Assembly (NCBI RefSeq): GCF_900156815.1
Contig: NZ_FTOT01000002.1
Span: forward strand, 744,001-808,000
Direction: 5' to 3'
Length of the DNA: 64,000 bases
Source of the DNA: Gemmobacter megaterium
GTDB lineage: Bacteria; Pseudomonadota; Alphaproteobacteria; Rhodobacterales; Rhodobacteraceae
Shown here: positions 1 to 9,858 of the stretch, one piece after another
Numbering within the stretch: the stretch's first letter is position 1
Layout: every line of letters starts with the position of its first letter
Position numbers and translations under genes: made by a program
Notes under the pieces: model-generated
Database searches by the model: none
Seen by the model: only the letters and a program-made list of their open reading frames with translations
Told to the model about the DNA's origin: nothing

Positions 1-76
1 CGACTGGCGTATAGACAGAGTCGCGGGCGGCTTCAAGGGGGTCGATGACGGTTTCGCGCAAAAGCTCGGAAGGCAT
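1..76 (-). CDS. Possible protein start, truncated at the left edge
   Basis: On the minus strand an ATG at 76 opens a frame with no stop to position 1, giving 25 residues that begin MPSELLRETVID. The composition (mixed acidic, hydrophobic and basic residues) looks like real protein rather than an antisense shadow. The frame diverges from the N-formylglutamate amidohydrolase gene at 125, leaving about 48 bases for both promoters. I see no strong Shine-Dalgarno before it, and I do not recognise the family from so few residues. Confidence 0.35.
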   Translation of the reverse strand, partial: MPSELLRETVIDPLEAARDSVYTPV

Positions 77-124
77 CGACAGCGGCGCGGATTGAGATGT
101 AGCATTGCGGCCAAGGGGATACCG

Positions 125-994
125 ATGATCCGCACTGCATATGACCTGTTCCTGCCGCGCCGGCACGACACGGCGACCATCTTTGCCTCGCCCCATAGCG
201 GACGGGACTATCCCGAAGGATTCGTTGCGCAAAGCCCGCTGGACCGGCGGGCGCTGCGATCGTCCGAGGATGCCTTTGTCGATATCCTGTTCGGCGCGGC
301 CCCCGACCATGGCGCCCCGCTGCTTGCTGCGCGTGCGCCCCGTGCCTGGGTGGACCTGAACCGTGCCTGCGACGAACTCGACCCCGCCCTGATCGAGGGG
401 GCGGCTCGTGGCGCGTTGAACCCGCGGGTCGCCTCGGGGTTGGGGGTGATTCCCCGCGTCGTCTCTGGCGGGCGCGTGATCCACCCCGGCAAGATCAGCC
501 GGGTCGAGGCCGATGCGCGCCTTGCGGCGGCCTGGCATCCCTATCATCAGGCGTTGCAGTCCCTGTTGCAGGACGTGCGCCGACGGCAGGGCGCGGCCCT
601 GTTGATCGACTGCCATTCGATGCCGCACGAAGCCATCGCCGCCCATTGCGCGCCTGGCAAGACCTGTCCCGAAGTGGTGCTGGGCGACCGTCATGGCTCT
701 GCCTGCGCGCCGCAGGTGATGGCGGCGGTCGAGACCGCCTTTCAGCGCGCCGGTTTCCGGGTGGCACGCAACACACCTTTCGCCGGGGCCTATGTCAGCC
801 ATGCCTATGGCCGCCCCTCCATCGGGCAGCATGTCGTTCAGGTGGAAATCGACCGCGGGCTGTATATGGACGAAGCGCGCATCCTGCCTGCGCCGGGCTT
901 TGACCCTGTCCGGCACCGCGTGACCCAGGTGGTGGCCGAACTGGCCGCGTTGGGGCGTCAGCTTGGATCGGGCCTGTCGCTCGCGGCGGAATAG
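125..994 (+). CDS. N-formylglutamate amidohydrolase family protein
   Basis: A 289-residue cytoplasmic protein of the N-formylglutamate amidohydrolase (FGase) family, zinc hydrolases that release formate from N-formylglutamate in histidine breakdown; many family members act on other, unknown substrates. Family marks visible are ASPHSGRDYP near residue 21, WVDLNRACDELDP in the middle, the metal-site segment LLIDCHSMPHEA, and YVSHAYGRP with VEIDRGLYMDE toward the end. The frame stays open to 92, but the ATG at 125 gives the normal family N-terminus (MIRTAYDLF). No hut genes lie nearby, so the true substrate is unknown. Confidence 0.85.
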   Translation: MIRTAYDLFLPRRHDTATIFASPHSGRDYPEGFVAQSPLDRRALRSSEDAFVDILFGAAPDHGAPLLAARAPRAWVDLNRACDELDPALIEGAARGALNPRVASGLGVIPRVVSGGRVIHPGKISRVEADARLAAAWHPYHQALQSLLQDVRRRQGAALLIDCHSMPHEAIAAHCAPGKTCPEVVLGDRHGSACAPQVMAAVETAFQRAGFRVARNTPFAGAYVSHAYGRPSIGQHVVQVEIDRGLYMDEARILPAPGFDPVRHRVTQVVAELAALGRQLGSGLSLAAE

Positions 995-1106
995 GCGGCT
1001 GGCATCGGCCTGTTCTTGGGTGTATCGCGGGCAAGGTGACGCGCCCACGATCATTGCGGGGCCGCCACGGGACAAGGAACAGACGCAGCTCCCGGCAGGA
1101 GAAGGC

Positions 1107-1925
1107 ATGAGCGAGAGCGGAAGCAAGGCGCGGTCGCATGGGCGGTTTTCGGTACAGGTCTCGGCACAGCCGCGTGATCTGATGCAAGACCCGCGCACCG
1201 TGCGCGGCGCATGGCGCGCACGCGTCATCACCCTGTTCCCGGAGGCGTTTCCAGGGACACTGGGCCTGTCGCTGACCGGCAAGGCACTGGATCAGGGATT
1301 GTGGGCGCTGGAGGCCATTGCGCTGCGCCAGTTTGGCGAGGGCCGCCACCGCAATGTCGATGATACGCCCGCAGGCGGCGGCGCGGGCATGGTGCTGCGG
1401 GCCGATGTGGTGACACGGGCATTGGCCGAGGCCAGTCAGGGCACCCCCCCTGACCGCAAGCTCTGGCCTATCGTCTATCTGTCGCCACGGGGGCAGCGGT
1501 TCGATCAGGGAACGGCGCGCTCCTGGGCCGCCGCAGAGGGCGTGACCATCATCTGTGGCCGGTTCGAAGGTGTCGATCAGCGCGTGCTGGACCGATTTGC
1601 CATCCAGGAGGTGTCCTTGGGCGATTTCGTGATGACCGGCGGAGAGATTGCCGCACAAGCGATGATCGACGCCACCGTCCGCCTGCTGCCCGGCGTGCTG
1701 GGCAATGCCGCCTCGACCGAGGAAGAAAGCTTTTCCGACGGCCTGCTGGAACATCCGCAATACACCCGCCCTGCCATCTGGGAAGGGCGCGAGATTCCGG
1801 CGGAGCTGACCTCTGGCAATCACGCCGAGGTCGAGAAATGGCGCCGCGCCGAGGCAGAGCGGATCACAGCCGAACGCAGACCAGACCTCTGGGCTGCCTA
1901 TCTGGCGCGCAATTCCCGCGGCTGA
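1107..1925 (+). CDS. trmD: tRNA (guanine-N1-)-methyltransferase TrmD
   Basis: TrmD methylates G37 of tRNAs that read codons beginning with C, using SAM, and so prevents +1 frameshifting. The SPOUT core is clear: ARVITLFPEAFPG at the start of the fold, DDTPAGGGAGMVLRADV, the knot segment YLSPRGQRFDQ, CGRFEGVDQR, SLGDFVMTGGE, and the C-terminal HPQYTRP. The frame is open to 963, but ATG 1107 follows the purine-rich GGAGAAGG and is preferred. About 36 residues precede the usual start of the fold. The gene stands apart from rpsP, rimM and rplS, its common operon partners. Confidence 0.95.
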   Translation: MSESGSKARSHGRFSVQVSAQPRDLMQDPRTVRGAWRARVITLFPEAFPGTLGLSLTGKALDQGLWALEAIALRQFGEGRHRNVDDTPAGGGAGMVLRADVVTRALAEASQGTPPDRKLWPIVYLSPRGQRFDQGTARSWAAAEGVTIICGRFEGVDQRVLDRFAIQEVSLGDFVMTGGEIAAQAMIDATVRLLPGVLGNAASTEEESFSDGLLEHPQYTRPAIWEGREIPAELTSGNHAEVEKWRRAEAERITAERRPDLWAAYLARNSRG

Positions 1926-2048
1926 CCCGGACTCAACCGATTGTTCCCTGTTTTAGGCCTGGGACAGGCGGCGCAAGCGCCCATTGGCCTTGCCCTTGGG
2001 CGGGTGTGCCGCTAGCTAGATTCCGCTGACCCTTGCCCGGAGTGACAG

Positions 2049-2333
2049 ATGACCTCGCTGCTGCAAATCCTGCTCATGATCCTGCAACTGGCGCAGTTCG
2101 TCATCATCATCCACATCATCATGAGCTGGCTGATCAACTTTCAGGTGCTGAACCTGCGCCAGCCGCTGGTCTATCAAATCTGGAACGGTCTCGAACGGCT
2201 GCTGGCCCCGATCTATGACCGTATCCGGTCGGTGCTGCCCAATCTGGGCGGGCTGGATCTGGCGCCGCTGATCGCGCTGCTGGCGATCTATGCGCTGCGT
2301 ATCGTGATCATCAACAATTTCGCCGCCTTCTGA
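2049..2333 (+). CDS. YggT family inner-membrane protein
   Basis: A 94-residue membrane protein of the YggT family. Two hydrophobic spans are visible (about residues 3-27 and 70-92), separated by a loop with the family-typical segment LVYQIWNGLERLLAPIYDRI and the conserved PN-GGLDLAP motif before the second span. E. coli YggT carries two such units; this is the single-unit form common in alphaproteobacteria. YggT proteins have been linked to osmotic tolerance and to division-associated functions, but the biochemical role is open. It ends 4 bases before recQ and is probably co-transcribed with it. Confidence 0.85.
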   Translation: MTSLLQILLMILQLAQFVIIIHIIMSWLINFQVLNLRQPLVYQIWNGLERLLAPIYDRIRSVLPNLGGLDLAPLIALLAIYALRIVIINNFAAF

Positions 2334-2337
2334 TCTG

Positions 2338-4377
2338 ATGCCCGACCCGCAAGAGGTACTGTCCCGCGTCTTCGGGTTTCCGGGATTCCGCCCCGGCCAG
2401 TCCGAGATCGTGCAGGCTGTTCTGGCGGGGCGCAACACGCTGGCCATCATGCCCACGGGCGGCGGCAAATCGCTGTGCTTCCAACTGCCGGCACTGTGCC
2501 GCGATGGCGTGACGGTGGTGATCTCGCCGCTGATCGCCCTGATGCGCGATCAGGTGCGCGCCCTGCGCGCCGTCGGGGTCGAGGCGGGGGCGCTGACATC
2601 GGGCAACACCGAGGCCGAAACGGACGAGGTGTTCCAGGCGCTGGACGACGGGCGGCTGAAACTGCTGTATTTGGCACCCGAGCGGCTGGCGAATGCGGGC
2701 ACCCAGGCCATGCTGCGCCGCGTTGGCTGCACCATGATCGCCGTGGACGAGGCGCATTGCGTCAGCCAATGGGGCCACGACTTCCGCCCCGATTACCTGC
2801 GCATCGGGGAATTGCGGCAGTCGCTGGGCGTGCCACTGGCGGCCTTTACCGCCACCGCCGATGCCGAAACGCAAGGCGAGATCATCGCCCGGCTGTTCGG
2901 CGGCCAGACACCCGAGACCTTTCTACGCGGGTTCGACCGGCCCAACATCCACCTGGCCTTTGCCGCCAAGGACCAGCCGCGCAAACAGATCCTGTCGTTC
3001 ATCACCGCCCGGCGGGGGCGGTCGGGCATCGTCTATTGCGGCACCCGCGCACGGACCGAAACCCTGGCCCAGGCGCTGCGCGACGAGGGGCACCCGGCCA
3101 TCGCCTATCATGGCGGGATGGAGGCCGAGTTGCGCCGACAGGCCGAGGTGCGGTTCCAGCAGGAAGATGGCCTGATCGTGGTGGCCACCGTCGCCTTTGG
3201 CATGGGGATCGACAAGCCCGACATCCGCTGGGTGGCCCATGCCGACCTGCCCAAGTCGATCGAGGGCTATTATCAGGAAATCGGCCGCGCGGGCCGCGAC
3301 GGTGCCCCCGCCGAAACCCTGACGCTTTATGGCGCGGACGATATCCGCCTGCGCCGCAGCCAGATCGACGAAGGTCTGGCCCCAGCCGACCGCAAGCAGG
3401 CCGACCATGCCCGCCTGAACGCCCTGCTGGGGCTGGCCGAGGCCACGGGCTGTCGCCGTCAGGTGCTGCTGGGCTATTTCGGCGAACAGGCTGGCCCCTG
3501 TGGCAACTGCGACCTGTGCGACCGGCCTGTCGAGATCTTCGACGCCACCGAAGCCGTGCGCAAGGCGCTGTCGGCCATCCTGCGCACCGGCGAAAGCTTT
3601 GGCGCCGGTCATCTGATTGACATCCTGCGCGGCAACGCGACGGACAAGGTCAAGGCGCGCGGGCACGACCGGCTGCCCACCTTTGCCGTCGGGCGCGACA
3701 TGGCGAAATCCGCCTGGGATGCGGTATTCCGTCAGATGATGGGCCGCGATCTGGTCCGCCCCGATCCCGAGCGCCATGGTGCGCTGCGCATGACCGATGC
3801 CGCCGTGCCGGTGCTGAAGGGCGAACAACCCATCCACCTGCGCCGCGATGCGTTGAAATCGACGGACCGCCCCGCCGTCAAGGCGCTGGTGGCGGACGAG
3901 GATGCGCCGCTGCTGTCCGCACTCAAGGCCAAGCGGCGGGCGCTGGCCGAGGCGGCGGGCGTTCCGGCCTATATCGTCTTTCCTGACCGCACGCTGGTGG
4001 AAATGGCCGAGCGGCGCCCGATGACGATGGACGACATGGCAGGCATCACCGGCGTTGGTGCAAAGAAACTCGAAAGCTTCGGCGCCGCGTTTCTGGAAGT
4101 CATCGCAGGGGCGGCAGAGCCACTGCACCCGCAACGGATGCGGCTGGCAGGCCGCGCGGCAGGCGAGGTGTTCGATCGCTTGCAGGAAGCGCAACTGGAC
4201 CTGTCGCGCGGGGCTGACGGGACCGGCAAGTATCTGTCCTGCACCCAGGCGACCTTGCGGGTGATCGCAGAACGTCGGCCATCCACGCTTGACGAGCTGG
4301 AGCGCGTGCAGGGGATGGGGCCGCACAAGGTGGAACGCTTTGGCCGCGCGTTTCTGGACATCTTGCGCGAAGGCTAG
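2338..4377 (+). CDS. recQ: ATP-dependent DNA helicase RecQ
   Basis: A 679-residue SF2 3'-5' DNA helicase of the RecQ family, acting in recombination and fork repair. Visible in order: FRPGQ-type Q motif (residues 17-21), Walker A MPTGGGKS (38-45), DEAH box VDEAHCVSQWGHDFRPDY (about 135-152), motif V-VI VATVAFGMGIDKPDIRWV and YYQEIGRAGRDG, the zinc-binding cysteines CGNCDLC (about 388-394), the RQC winged helix, and HRDC domains. Two HRDC-like repeats end the protein (RRPMTMDDMAGITGVGAKK and RRPSTLDELERVQGMGPHK), which makes it longer than E. coli RecQ (about 610). It starts 4 bases after yggT. Confidence 0.96.
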   Translation: MPDPQEVLSRVFGFPGFRPGQSEIVQAVLAGRNTLAIMPTGGGKSLCFQLPALCRDGVTVVISPLIALMRDQVRALRAVGVEAGALTSGNTEAETDEVFQALDDGRLKLLYLAPERLANAGTQAMLRRVGCTMIAVDEAHCVSQWGHDFRPDYLRIGELRQSLGVPLAAFTATADAETQGEIIARLFGGQTPETFLRGFDRPNIHLAFAAKDQPRKQILSFITARRGRSGIVYCGTRARTETLAQALRDEGHPAIAYHGGMEAELRRQAEVRFQQEDGLIVVATVAFGMGIDKPDIRWVAHADLPKSIEGYYQEIGRAGRDGAPAETLTLYGADDIRLRRSQIDEGLAPADRKQADHARLNALLGLAEATGCRRQVLLGYFGEQAGPCGNCDLCDRPVEIFDATEAVRKALSAILRTGESFGAGHLIDILRGNATDKVKARGHDRLPTFAVGRDMAKSAWDAVFRQMMGRDLVRPDPERHGALRMTDAAVPVLKGEQPIHLRRDALKSTDRPAVKALVADEDAPLLSALKAKRRALAEAAGVPAYIVFPDRTLVEMAERRPMTMDDMAGITGVGAKKLESFGAAFLEVIAGAAEPLHPQRMRLAGRAAGEVFDRLQEAQLDLSRGADGTGKYLSCTQATLRVIAERRPSTLDELERVQGMGPHKVERFGRAFLDILREG

Positions 4378-4491
4378 GGTGCAGTCGGCATCCCCGGCGG
4401 CGGGCCCACACCGCTGCCATTGCCGCAACACCCCCACGGTGATATGCCCCGGCAGGAAATTGGCAACGGCCAAAGGTGAAAAGGACAGATC

Positions 4492-5892
4492 ATGTCGCAG
4501 GACTACATCATCAAGGATATCGGGCTCGCGGGTTTCGGTCGCAAGGAACTGGACATCGCCGAAACCGAAATGCCCGGCCTGATGGCCTGCCGTGCAGAGT
4601 TCGGCGAGAGCAAGCCGCTCAAAGGCGCCCGGATCGCAGGCAGCCTGCACATGACGATCCAGACGGCGGTGCTGATCGAAACGCTCAAGGCGCTGGGTGC
4701 CGATGTCCGCTGGGCATCGTGCAACATCTTCTCGACGCAAGACCACGCAGCGGCCGCGATTGCCGCCAGCGGCACCCCGGTGTTCGCCATCAAGGGCGAG
4801 AGCCTTGAGGAATACTGGGACTATACCGACCGCATCTTCCAGTTCGGGGGCGTCGGCGGCACCTGCAACATGATTCTGGACGATGGCGGCGACGCCACCT
4901 TGTACATCCTGCTGGGCGCGCGGGTCGAGGCCGGAGAAACCGACCTGATCGCCGTGCCCACCAGCGACGAAGAGGTCTGCCTGTTCAACCAGATCCGCAA
5001 GCGGCTGGCCGCCAGCCCCGGCTGGTTCACCAAGCAGTGCGCGGAAATCCGCGGCGTGTCCGAAGAAACCACAACCGGCGTGCACCGCCTGTATGATCTG
5101 CACAAAAAGGGCCTGCTGCCCTTCCCGGCGATCAACGTGAACGACAGCGTCACCAAGTCGAAGTTCGACAACAAATATGGCTGCAAGGAATCGCTGGTCG
5201 ATGGCATCCGCCGCGCGACCGACGTGATGATGGCAGGCAAGGTGGCCGTGGTCTGTGGCTATGGCGACGTTGGCAAGGGATCGGCCGCCTCGCTGGCCGG
5301 GGCCGGTGCGCGGGTGAAGGTGACAGAGGTGGACCCGATCTGCGCGCTGCAGGCAGCGATGGACGGGTTCGAGGTTGTGCTGCTGGAAGATGTCATCGAC
5401 AGCGCCGACATCTTCATCACGACCACCGGCAACAAGGACGTCATCCGCATCGAGCATATGCGCGCGATGAAGGACATGGCCATCGTCGGCAACATCGGCC
5501 ATTTCGACAACGAGATCCAGGTGGCCGCGCTCAAGAACCACAAATGGACCAACATCAAGGAACAGGTGGACATGATCACGATGCCTTCGGGCAGCCGGAT
5601 CATCCTGCTGTCCGAAGGCCGCCTGCTGAACCTGGGCAACGCCACCGGGCACCCCAGCTTTGTCATGTCGGCCAGCTTTACCAACCAGGTGCTGGCCCAG
5701 ATCGAATTGTGGACGAAAACGGCAGAGTATGCGCCTGGCGTCTACATCCTGCCCAAGCATCTGGATGAAAAGGTCGCACGCCTGCACCTTGACCGGATCG
5801 GCGCCAAGCTGACCGTGCTGCAACCGGATCAGGCCGCCTATATCGGCGTAACACCCGAAGGCCCGTTCAAGCCCGAGCACTACCGCTATTGA
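4492..5892 (+). CDS. ahcY: Adenosylhomocysteinase (S-adenosyl-L-homocysteine hydrolase)
   Basis: AhcY splits S-adenosylhomocysteine into adenosine and homocysteine, removing the product inhibitor of SAM-dependent methyltransferases. The 466-residue length matches the bacterial form with the extra insert. Visible are the N-terminal substrate region ([29 protein letters not shown]), the NAD-binding Rossmann motif [20 protein letters not shown] (about 254-273), [14 protein letters not shown] just before it, and the terminal KPEHYRY tail that reaches the neighbouring subunit. A purine-rich AAAAGGACAG lies before the ATG. A strong terminator follows. I found no SAH-riboswitch consensus in the 114-base leader. 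Confidence 0.97.
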   Translation: MSQDYIIKDIGLAGFGRKELDIAETEMPGLMACRAEFGESKPLKGARIAGSLHMTIQTAVLIETLKALGADVRWASCNIFSTQDHAAAAIAASGTPVFAIKGESLEEYWDYTDRIFQFGGVGGTCNMILDDGGDATLYILLGARVEAGETDLIAVPTSDEEVCLFNQIRKRLAASPGWFTKQCAEIRGVSEETTTGVHRLYDLHKKGLLPFPAINVNDSVTKSKFDNKYGCKESLVDGIRRATDVMMAGKVAVVCGYGDVGKGSAASLAGAGARVKVTEVDPICALQAAMDGFEVVLLEDVIDSADIFITTTGNKDVIRIEHMRAMKDMAIVGNIGHFDNEIQVAALKNHKWTNIKEQVDMITMPSGSRIILLSEGRLLNLGNATGHPSFVMSASFTNQVLAQIELWTKTAEYAPGVYILPKHLDEKVARLHLDRIGAKLTVLQPDQAAYIGVTPEGPFKPEHYRY

Positions 5893-5912
5893 TCCCGTCA
5901 GGGTCAAGGCAC

Positions 5913-5942
5913 AGGCCGCCGGTTCCCTCCGGCGGCCTTTTT
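5913..5942 (+). terminator. Rho-independent terminator after ahcY
   Basis: A perfect 9-bp GC-rich stem (5914-5922 with 5929-5937, extended by one A-T pair), a 6-base loop and a run of five T starting at 5938. It lies 21 bases after the ahcY stop codon, a textbook intrinsic terminator. Confidence 0.93.
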
Positions 5943-6084
5943 CATGTCGCCCTCAAGCGGTGCCTTGCGCAGGGGGAGAAAGCGACAAGATTTCCCTTGG
6001 TCGGTTCCGCGCCTTGCGCCTAAGCTGCCCGCGCGCCCAAGCTGCCGCAAAGGGCACGGACAACGAACCAGACGGGGACATGGA

Positions 6085-6426
6085 ATGAGCAAACGTGACG
6101 CACTGATCGCCAAATATGCCGAAGACCTGCGCACCAAGTGCAAGGTCGAGCCTGACATGGCGCTGCTGACCAAAGTGACCATTGGCTGCGGCCCGGCGAT
6201 CTACAATGCCGACAGCGAGACTGTTGCCGCCTCGCAGCCAAGCGAGTTGGAGACAGTGAAGAAAAACTTCCTGATGAAGAAACTCGGCCTGCCGGACACG
6301 CCTGCACTGATGGACGCCATCAACGCCGTCATCGACATTTACGGCAAGTCCGAACGCAACAAACATCGCGCCGTCGTCTATTACCTGCTGGTCAAGCATT
6401 TCGGCAAAGAAGCCGTTTACGGCTGA
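6085..6426 (+). CDS. DUF2853 family protein
   Basis: A 113-residue soluble, lysine-rich protein matching the DUF2853 family, small alphaproteobacterial and cyanobacterial proteins of unknown function. It has family-like segments ALIAKYAEDLRTKC near the start, NADSETVAASQPSELETVKKNF in the middle, and KHRAVVYYLLVKHFGKE at the end. The frame is open to 5944, but that extension crosses the ahcY terminator region, and ATG 6085 follows GGGGACATGGA. It is flanked by terminators on both sides and is probably monocistronic. No function should be assigned. Confidence 0.8.
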   Translation: MSKRDALIAKYAEDLRTKCKVEPDMALLTKVTIGCGPAIYNADSETVAASQPSELETVKKNFLMKKLGLPDTPALMDAINAVIDIYGKSERNKHRAVVYYLLVKHFGKEAVYG

Positions 6427-6565
6427 GCCATTGCGCAGGATTTTACAACAATCCCGCGCATTCGCCATTTGCCGCAACCCGGCTGCGGATGTATCACGGA
6501 CAAAAGGCCAGTATGGCCGGAACCGATGATCTTCCCGTGGTGCGAAGGGGTGCGCCTGGGTGTGA

Positions 6566-6597
6566 AGGGGGGTTCCGGTTCGCCGGGCCCCCCGTTT
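6566..6597. terminator. Likely bidirectional terminator between DUF2853 and proA
   Basis: A hairpin with six G (6567-6572) facing six C (6588-6593) and an inner CCGG/CCGG stem closing a TTCG tetraloop (6579-6582), followed on the plus strand by GTTTCC. It lies between the converging DUF2853 and proA genes. The T tract is short in both directions, so termination strength is uncertain. The rest of the 241-base gap shows nothing else I can support. Confidence 0.5.
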
Positions 6598-6667
6598 CCT
6601 TGACCTGACACCGCCTTGGCGCAGCGCGATGACCGTGCCGTCAAGGCTGGCGGATGCTGCCACCCGC

Positions 6668-7927
6668 TCAGGCGCGGATGGTTCCATCCCCATCGACAAG
6701 ATACTTGAAGCTGGTGAGTTGCTCGGCGCCAACCGGGCCGCGTGCGTGCATCTTGCCGGTGGCGATGCCGATTTCCGCGCCCATACCGAACTCGCCACCA
6801 TCCGCAAACTGGGTCGAGGCGTTCCGCATCAGAATCGCACTGTCCAGACGCTGGAAAAAGCGTTCGGCCGTGGCATCGTCTTCGGTCAGGATGCTTTCGG
6901 TATGCTGTGACCCATAGCGGCGGATATGCGCGATGGCGCCGTCCACGTCGTCCACGACGGCGGCGGCAATGATCATGTCCAGAAACTCGCGTCCGAAATC
7001 CTCGACAGCAGCGGGTTTGACACCGGGCAGATGATGCAGCCCCTCGCCCGCGCGCACCTCGACCCCGGCCGCGACCAGATCGGCAATCACCCGAGCGCCC
7101 AGGCCATCGACCAGATCGCGGTGAATCAGCAGGCATTCGGCGGAACCGCAGATGCCGGTCCGCCGGGTTTTGGCGTTCACCACCACGCGGCGAGCCTTGT
7201 CGGGATCGGCAGCCGCATCAAGATAGACGTGGCAGATACCTTCCAGATGCGCAAACACCGGCACGCGCGCCTCTGCCTGCACCAGGCCGACCAGCCCCTT
7301 GCCGCCGCGCGGCACGATGACGTCGATGTGATCGACCATGCGCAGCATCGCGGCAACCGCCGCCCTGTCCCGCGACGGCACAAGCTGAATGGCATCCTGG
7401 GGCAGGCCAGCCGCCTGCAAACCCCGCACCATCGCGGCGTGAATGGCAGTCGAGGAATGGAAGCTTTCCGAGCCGCCCCGCAAGATCACCGCATTGCCCG
7501 CTTTCAGGCACAGGGCACCTGCATCGGCCGTGACATTGGGGCGCGATTCGTAGATCACCCCGACCACCCCCAGCGGCGTGCGCACCCGGCGGATGTGCAA
7601 GCCGGACGGCATGTCCCATTCCGCCAGCACCTGGCCCACCGGATCAGGCTGCGCGGCAACCGCGCGCATCCCCTCGGCAATGGCCTGAATGCGGGCTTCG
7701 TCCAGGATGAGCCGGTCGATCATGGCATCGCTCAGGCCCTTCTCGCGGCCATAGGCAAGATCGGCGGCATTCGCGGTCAGCAAGCCGGGAATATCGGCAA
7801 GCAGGGCCTCTGCGGCGGCCGACAAGGCCGCAGCCTTTTGCGGTGCCGGGGCAAAGGCCAACTCTGCCGCCGCCGCACGTGCGCGGCGGCCCATTGACTG
7901 CATCAGTTCGGCGATTTCGTCGGCCAT
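6668..7927 (-). CDS. proA: Glutamate-5-semialdehyde dehydrogenase (gamma-glutamyl phosphate reductase)
   Basis: ProA reduces gamma-glutamyl phosphate with NADPH to glutamate-5-semialdehyde, the second step of proline synthesis. The 419-residue protein has the aldehyde-dehydrogenase fold: the N-terminal helical part with [12 protein letters not shown], the cofactor region [47 protein letters not shown], and the catalytic cysteine in [15 protein letters not shown] (about residue 258). The C-terminus has [20 protein letters not shown] and [20 protein letters not shown]. proB, often adjacent in relatives, is not in this window. fdxE lies upstream on the same strand, 82 bases away. Confidence 0.96.
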   Translation of the reverse strand: MADEIAELMQSMGRRARAAAAELAFAPAPQKAAALSAAAEALLADIPGLLTANAADLAYGREKGLSDAMIDRLILDEARIQAIAEGMRAVAAQPDPVGQVLAEWDMPSGLHIRRVRTPLGVVGVIYESRPNVTADAGALCLKAGNAVILRGGSESFHSSTAIHAAMVRGLQAAGLPQDAIQLVPSRDRAAVAAMLRMVDHIDVIVPRGGKGLVGLVQAEARVPVFAHLEGICHVYLDAAADPDKARRVVVNAKTRRTGICGSAECLLIHRDLVDGLGARVIADLVAAGVEVRAGEGLHHLPGVKPAAVEDFGREFLDMIIAAAVVDDVDGAIAHIRRYGSQHTESILTEDDATAERFFQRLDSAILMRNASTQFADGGEFGMGAEIGIATGKMHARGPVGAEQLTSFKYLVDGDGTIRA

Positions 7928-8009
7928 GCCCTGCCCTCATCCCTTGATATGCGGTCCCGGCGCCATGTCGTGGCGCCGCCGCCATGCCGGGTCGGGCGGG
8001 GCGCGCAGA

Positions 8010-8989
<980 letters not shown>

Positions 8990-9007
8990 CAGGCGCCGAC
9001 CTGCCGC

Positions 9008-9286
9008 TCACGCGACGAAGGGGCGCCCGGCGTTGACGCTCAGACTTTCTGGCACGAATCCTGCTGTTCTGGCCGCAGAAATGAACGCGCGCCGTGCAGA
9101 GCCGACAGAGGCCAGGCAGTTCATCGCCGCATCAAGCTGATCCAGCGCCCGGTCCTGCGCAATGTCTGCCACGGGCCATTTTCTGCGCAGCCAGTAGTGC
9201 GCCTGTTCTATGGTGGTGAATTTTTGTACATCGCCCTCGGGCGATACGACGAACGACAGGGGTTCCCCCCAGTGAATTTCTATCAT
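9008..9286 (-). CDS. DUF982 family protein
   Basis: A 92-residue protein matching DUF982, small alphaproteobacterial proteins of unknown function often present in several copies per genome. Typical segments are the strand near residue 10 (PLSFVVSPEGDVQKFTTIEQ), HYWLRRKWP, and the C-terminal helix region with AMNCLASVGSARRAFISAA. The frame is open to 9343, but that extension would run into the cspA terminator; ATG 9286 is the better start. It lies downstream of cspA on the same strand, separated by a strong terminator, so it probably has its own promoter or depends on read-through. Confidence 0.72.
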   Translation of the reverse strand: MIEIHWGEPLSFVVSPEGDVQKFTTIEQAHYWLRRKWPVADIAQDRALDQLDAAMNCLASVGSARRAFISAARTAGFVPESLSVNAGRPFVA

Positions 9287-9342
9287 GTCTCTGTTTCTGA
9301 AAATGAATCTTGCCGTGGGATGCACTTTGCAGCCAGGCGGCA

Positions 9343-9380
9343 AAACAAGGGCGGGGCCGGCAACTGGCCGGCCCCGCCCC
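9343..9380 (-). terminator. Rho-independent terminator after the cold-shock gene
   Basis: On the minus strand a perfect 13-bp GC stem (9380-9368 with 9362-9350), a 5-base loop and a TTGTTTT tail, starting 21 bases after the cspA stop. Strong intrinsic terminator. Confidence 0.92.
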
Positions 9381-9401
9381 GAAAGTCAACCAGCGAGCTG
9401 A

Positions 9402-9608
9402 TCAGGCGAGAACGAGGTTCGTCGCCGATTCACGACCATTGCGGTCACGCTCGATGTCGAAGCTGACAGCCTGGCCATCATTCAACTGACGGATGCCAGC
9501 GCGTTCCAGAGCGGAGATGTGGACGAACACGTCCTTGGAGCCGCCTTCCGGAGCGATGAAGCCGAAGCCTTTGGTGGAGTTGAACCATTTCACGGTGCCA
9601 TTTGCCAT
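9402..9608 (-). CDS. cspA: Cold-shock protein, CspA family
   Basis: A 68-residue single cold-shock domain, an RNA/ssDNA-binding OB fold that melts mRNA structure. Both RNA-binding motifs are present: KGFGFI (RNP1, about residues 13-18) and VFVHIS (RNP2, about 27-32), after the family start [21 protein letters not shown] precedes the ATG. About 250 bases upstream to degP hold no other gene, leaving room for a long leader of the kind cold-shock mRNAs often have; a TATGTA near 9720 could be a -10 element but no convincing -35 pairs with it. Whether it is cold-induced cannot be told from sequence. Confidence 0.95.
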   Translation of the reverse strand: MANGTVKWFNSTKGFGFIAPEGGSKDVFVHISALERAGIRQLNDGQAVSFDIERDRNGRESATNLVLA

Positions 9609-9807
9609 CGTGATATTCCTTATCGAAAGATGCCGCTCACACTGCGCAGCGGCCCGGCAAAGCTGAAGATCGAAAGCTGAGCCGTGAGGAACAGGTCCGA
9701 AAACAAGAGATGCAGCGTTTACATAGCACGCCTCGGCCGGTTTTGCGAGAGGCTCTGAAAAATAAACTGGCACCAGAGGCTGGCTTCGGCACGGCGGCCC
9801 GAAAGCG

Positions 9808-9836
9808 AATGCGCCCGCCAGAGCCGGGGGCGCATT
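9808..9836 (-). terminator. Probable terminator after degP
   Basis: A perfect 9-bp inverted repeat (9808-9816 with 9828-9836) with an 11-base loop, 22 bases past the degP stop on the minus strand. It is followed only by CGCTTTC, so the T tract is weak. It would separate the long envelope operon from cspA. Confidence 0.5.
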
Positions 9837-9858
9837 CCATGAGTGACAGCCTGGAGTC

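Noticed and set aside
4378-4491. SAH riboswitch before ahcY
   Set aside because: I looked for the SAH-aptamer consensus and did not find it in the 114-base leader.
2923-5907. A 994-residue minus-strand open frame across recQ and ahcY
   Set aside because: It is wholly antisense to two well-conserved genes; high GC with strong third-position bias creates long stop-free antisense frames. The His/Gln/Arg/Gly-rich composition is typical of such shadows.
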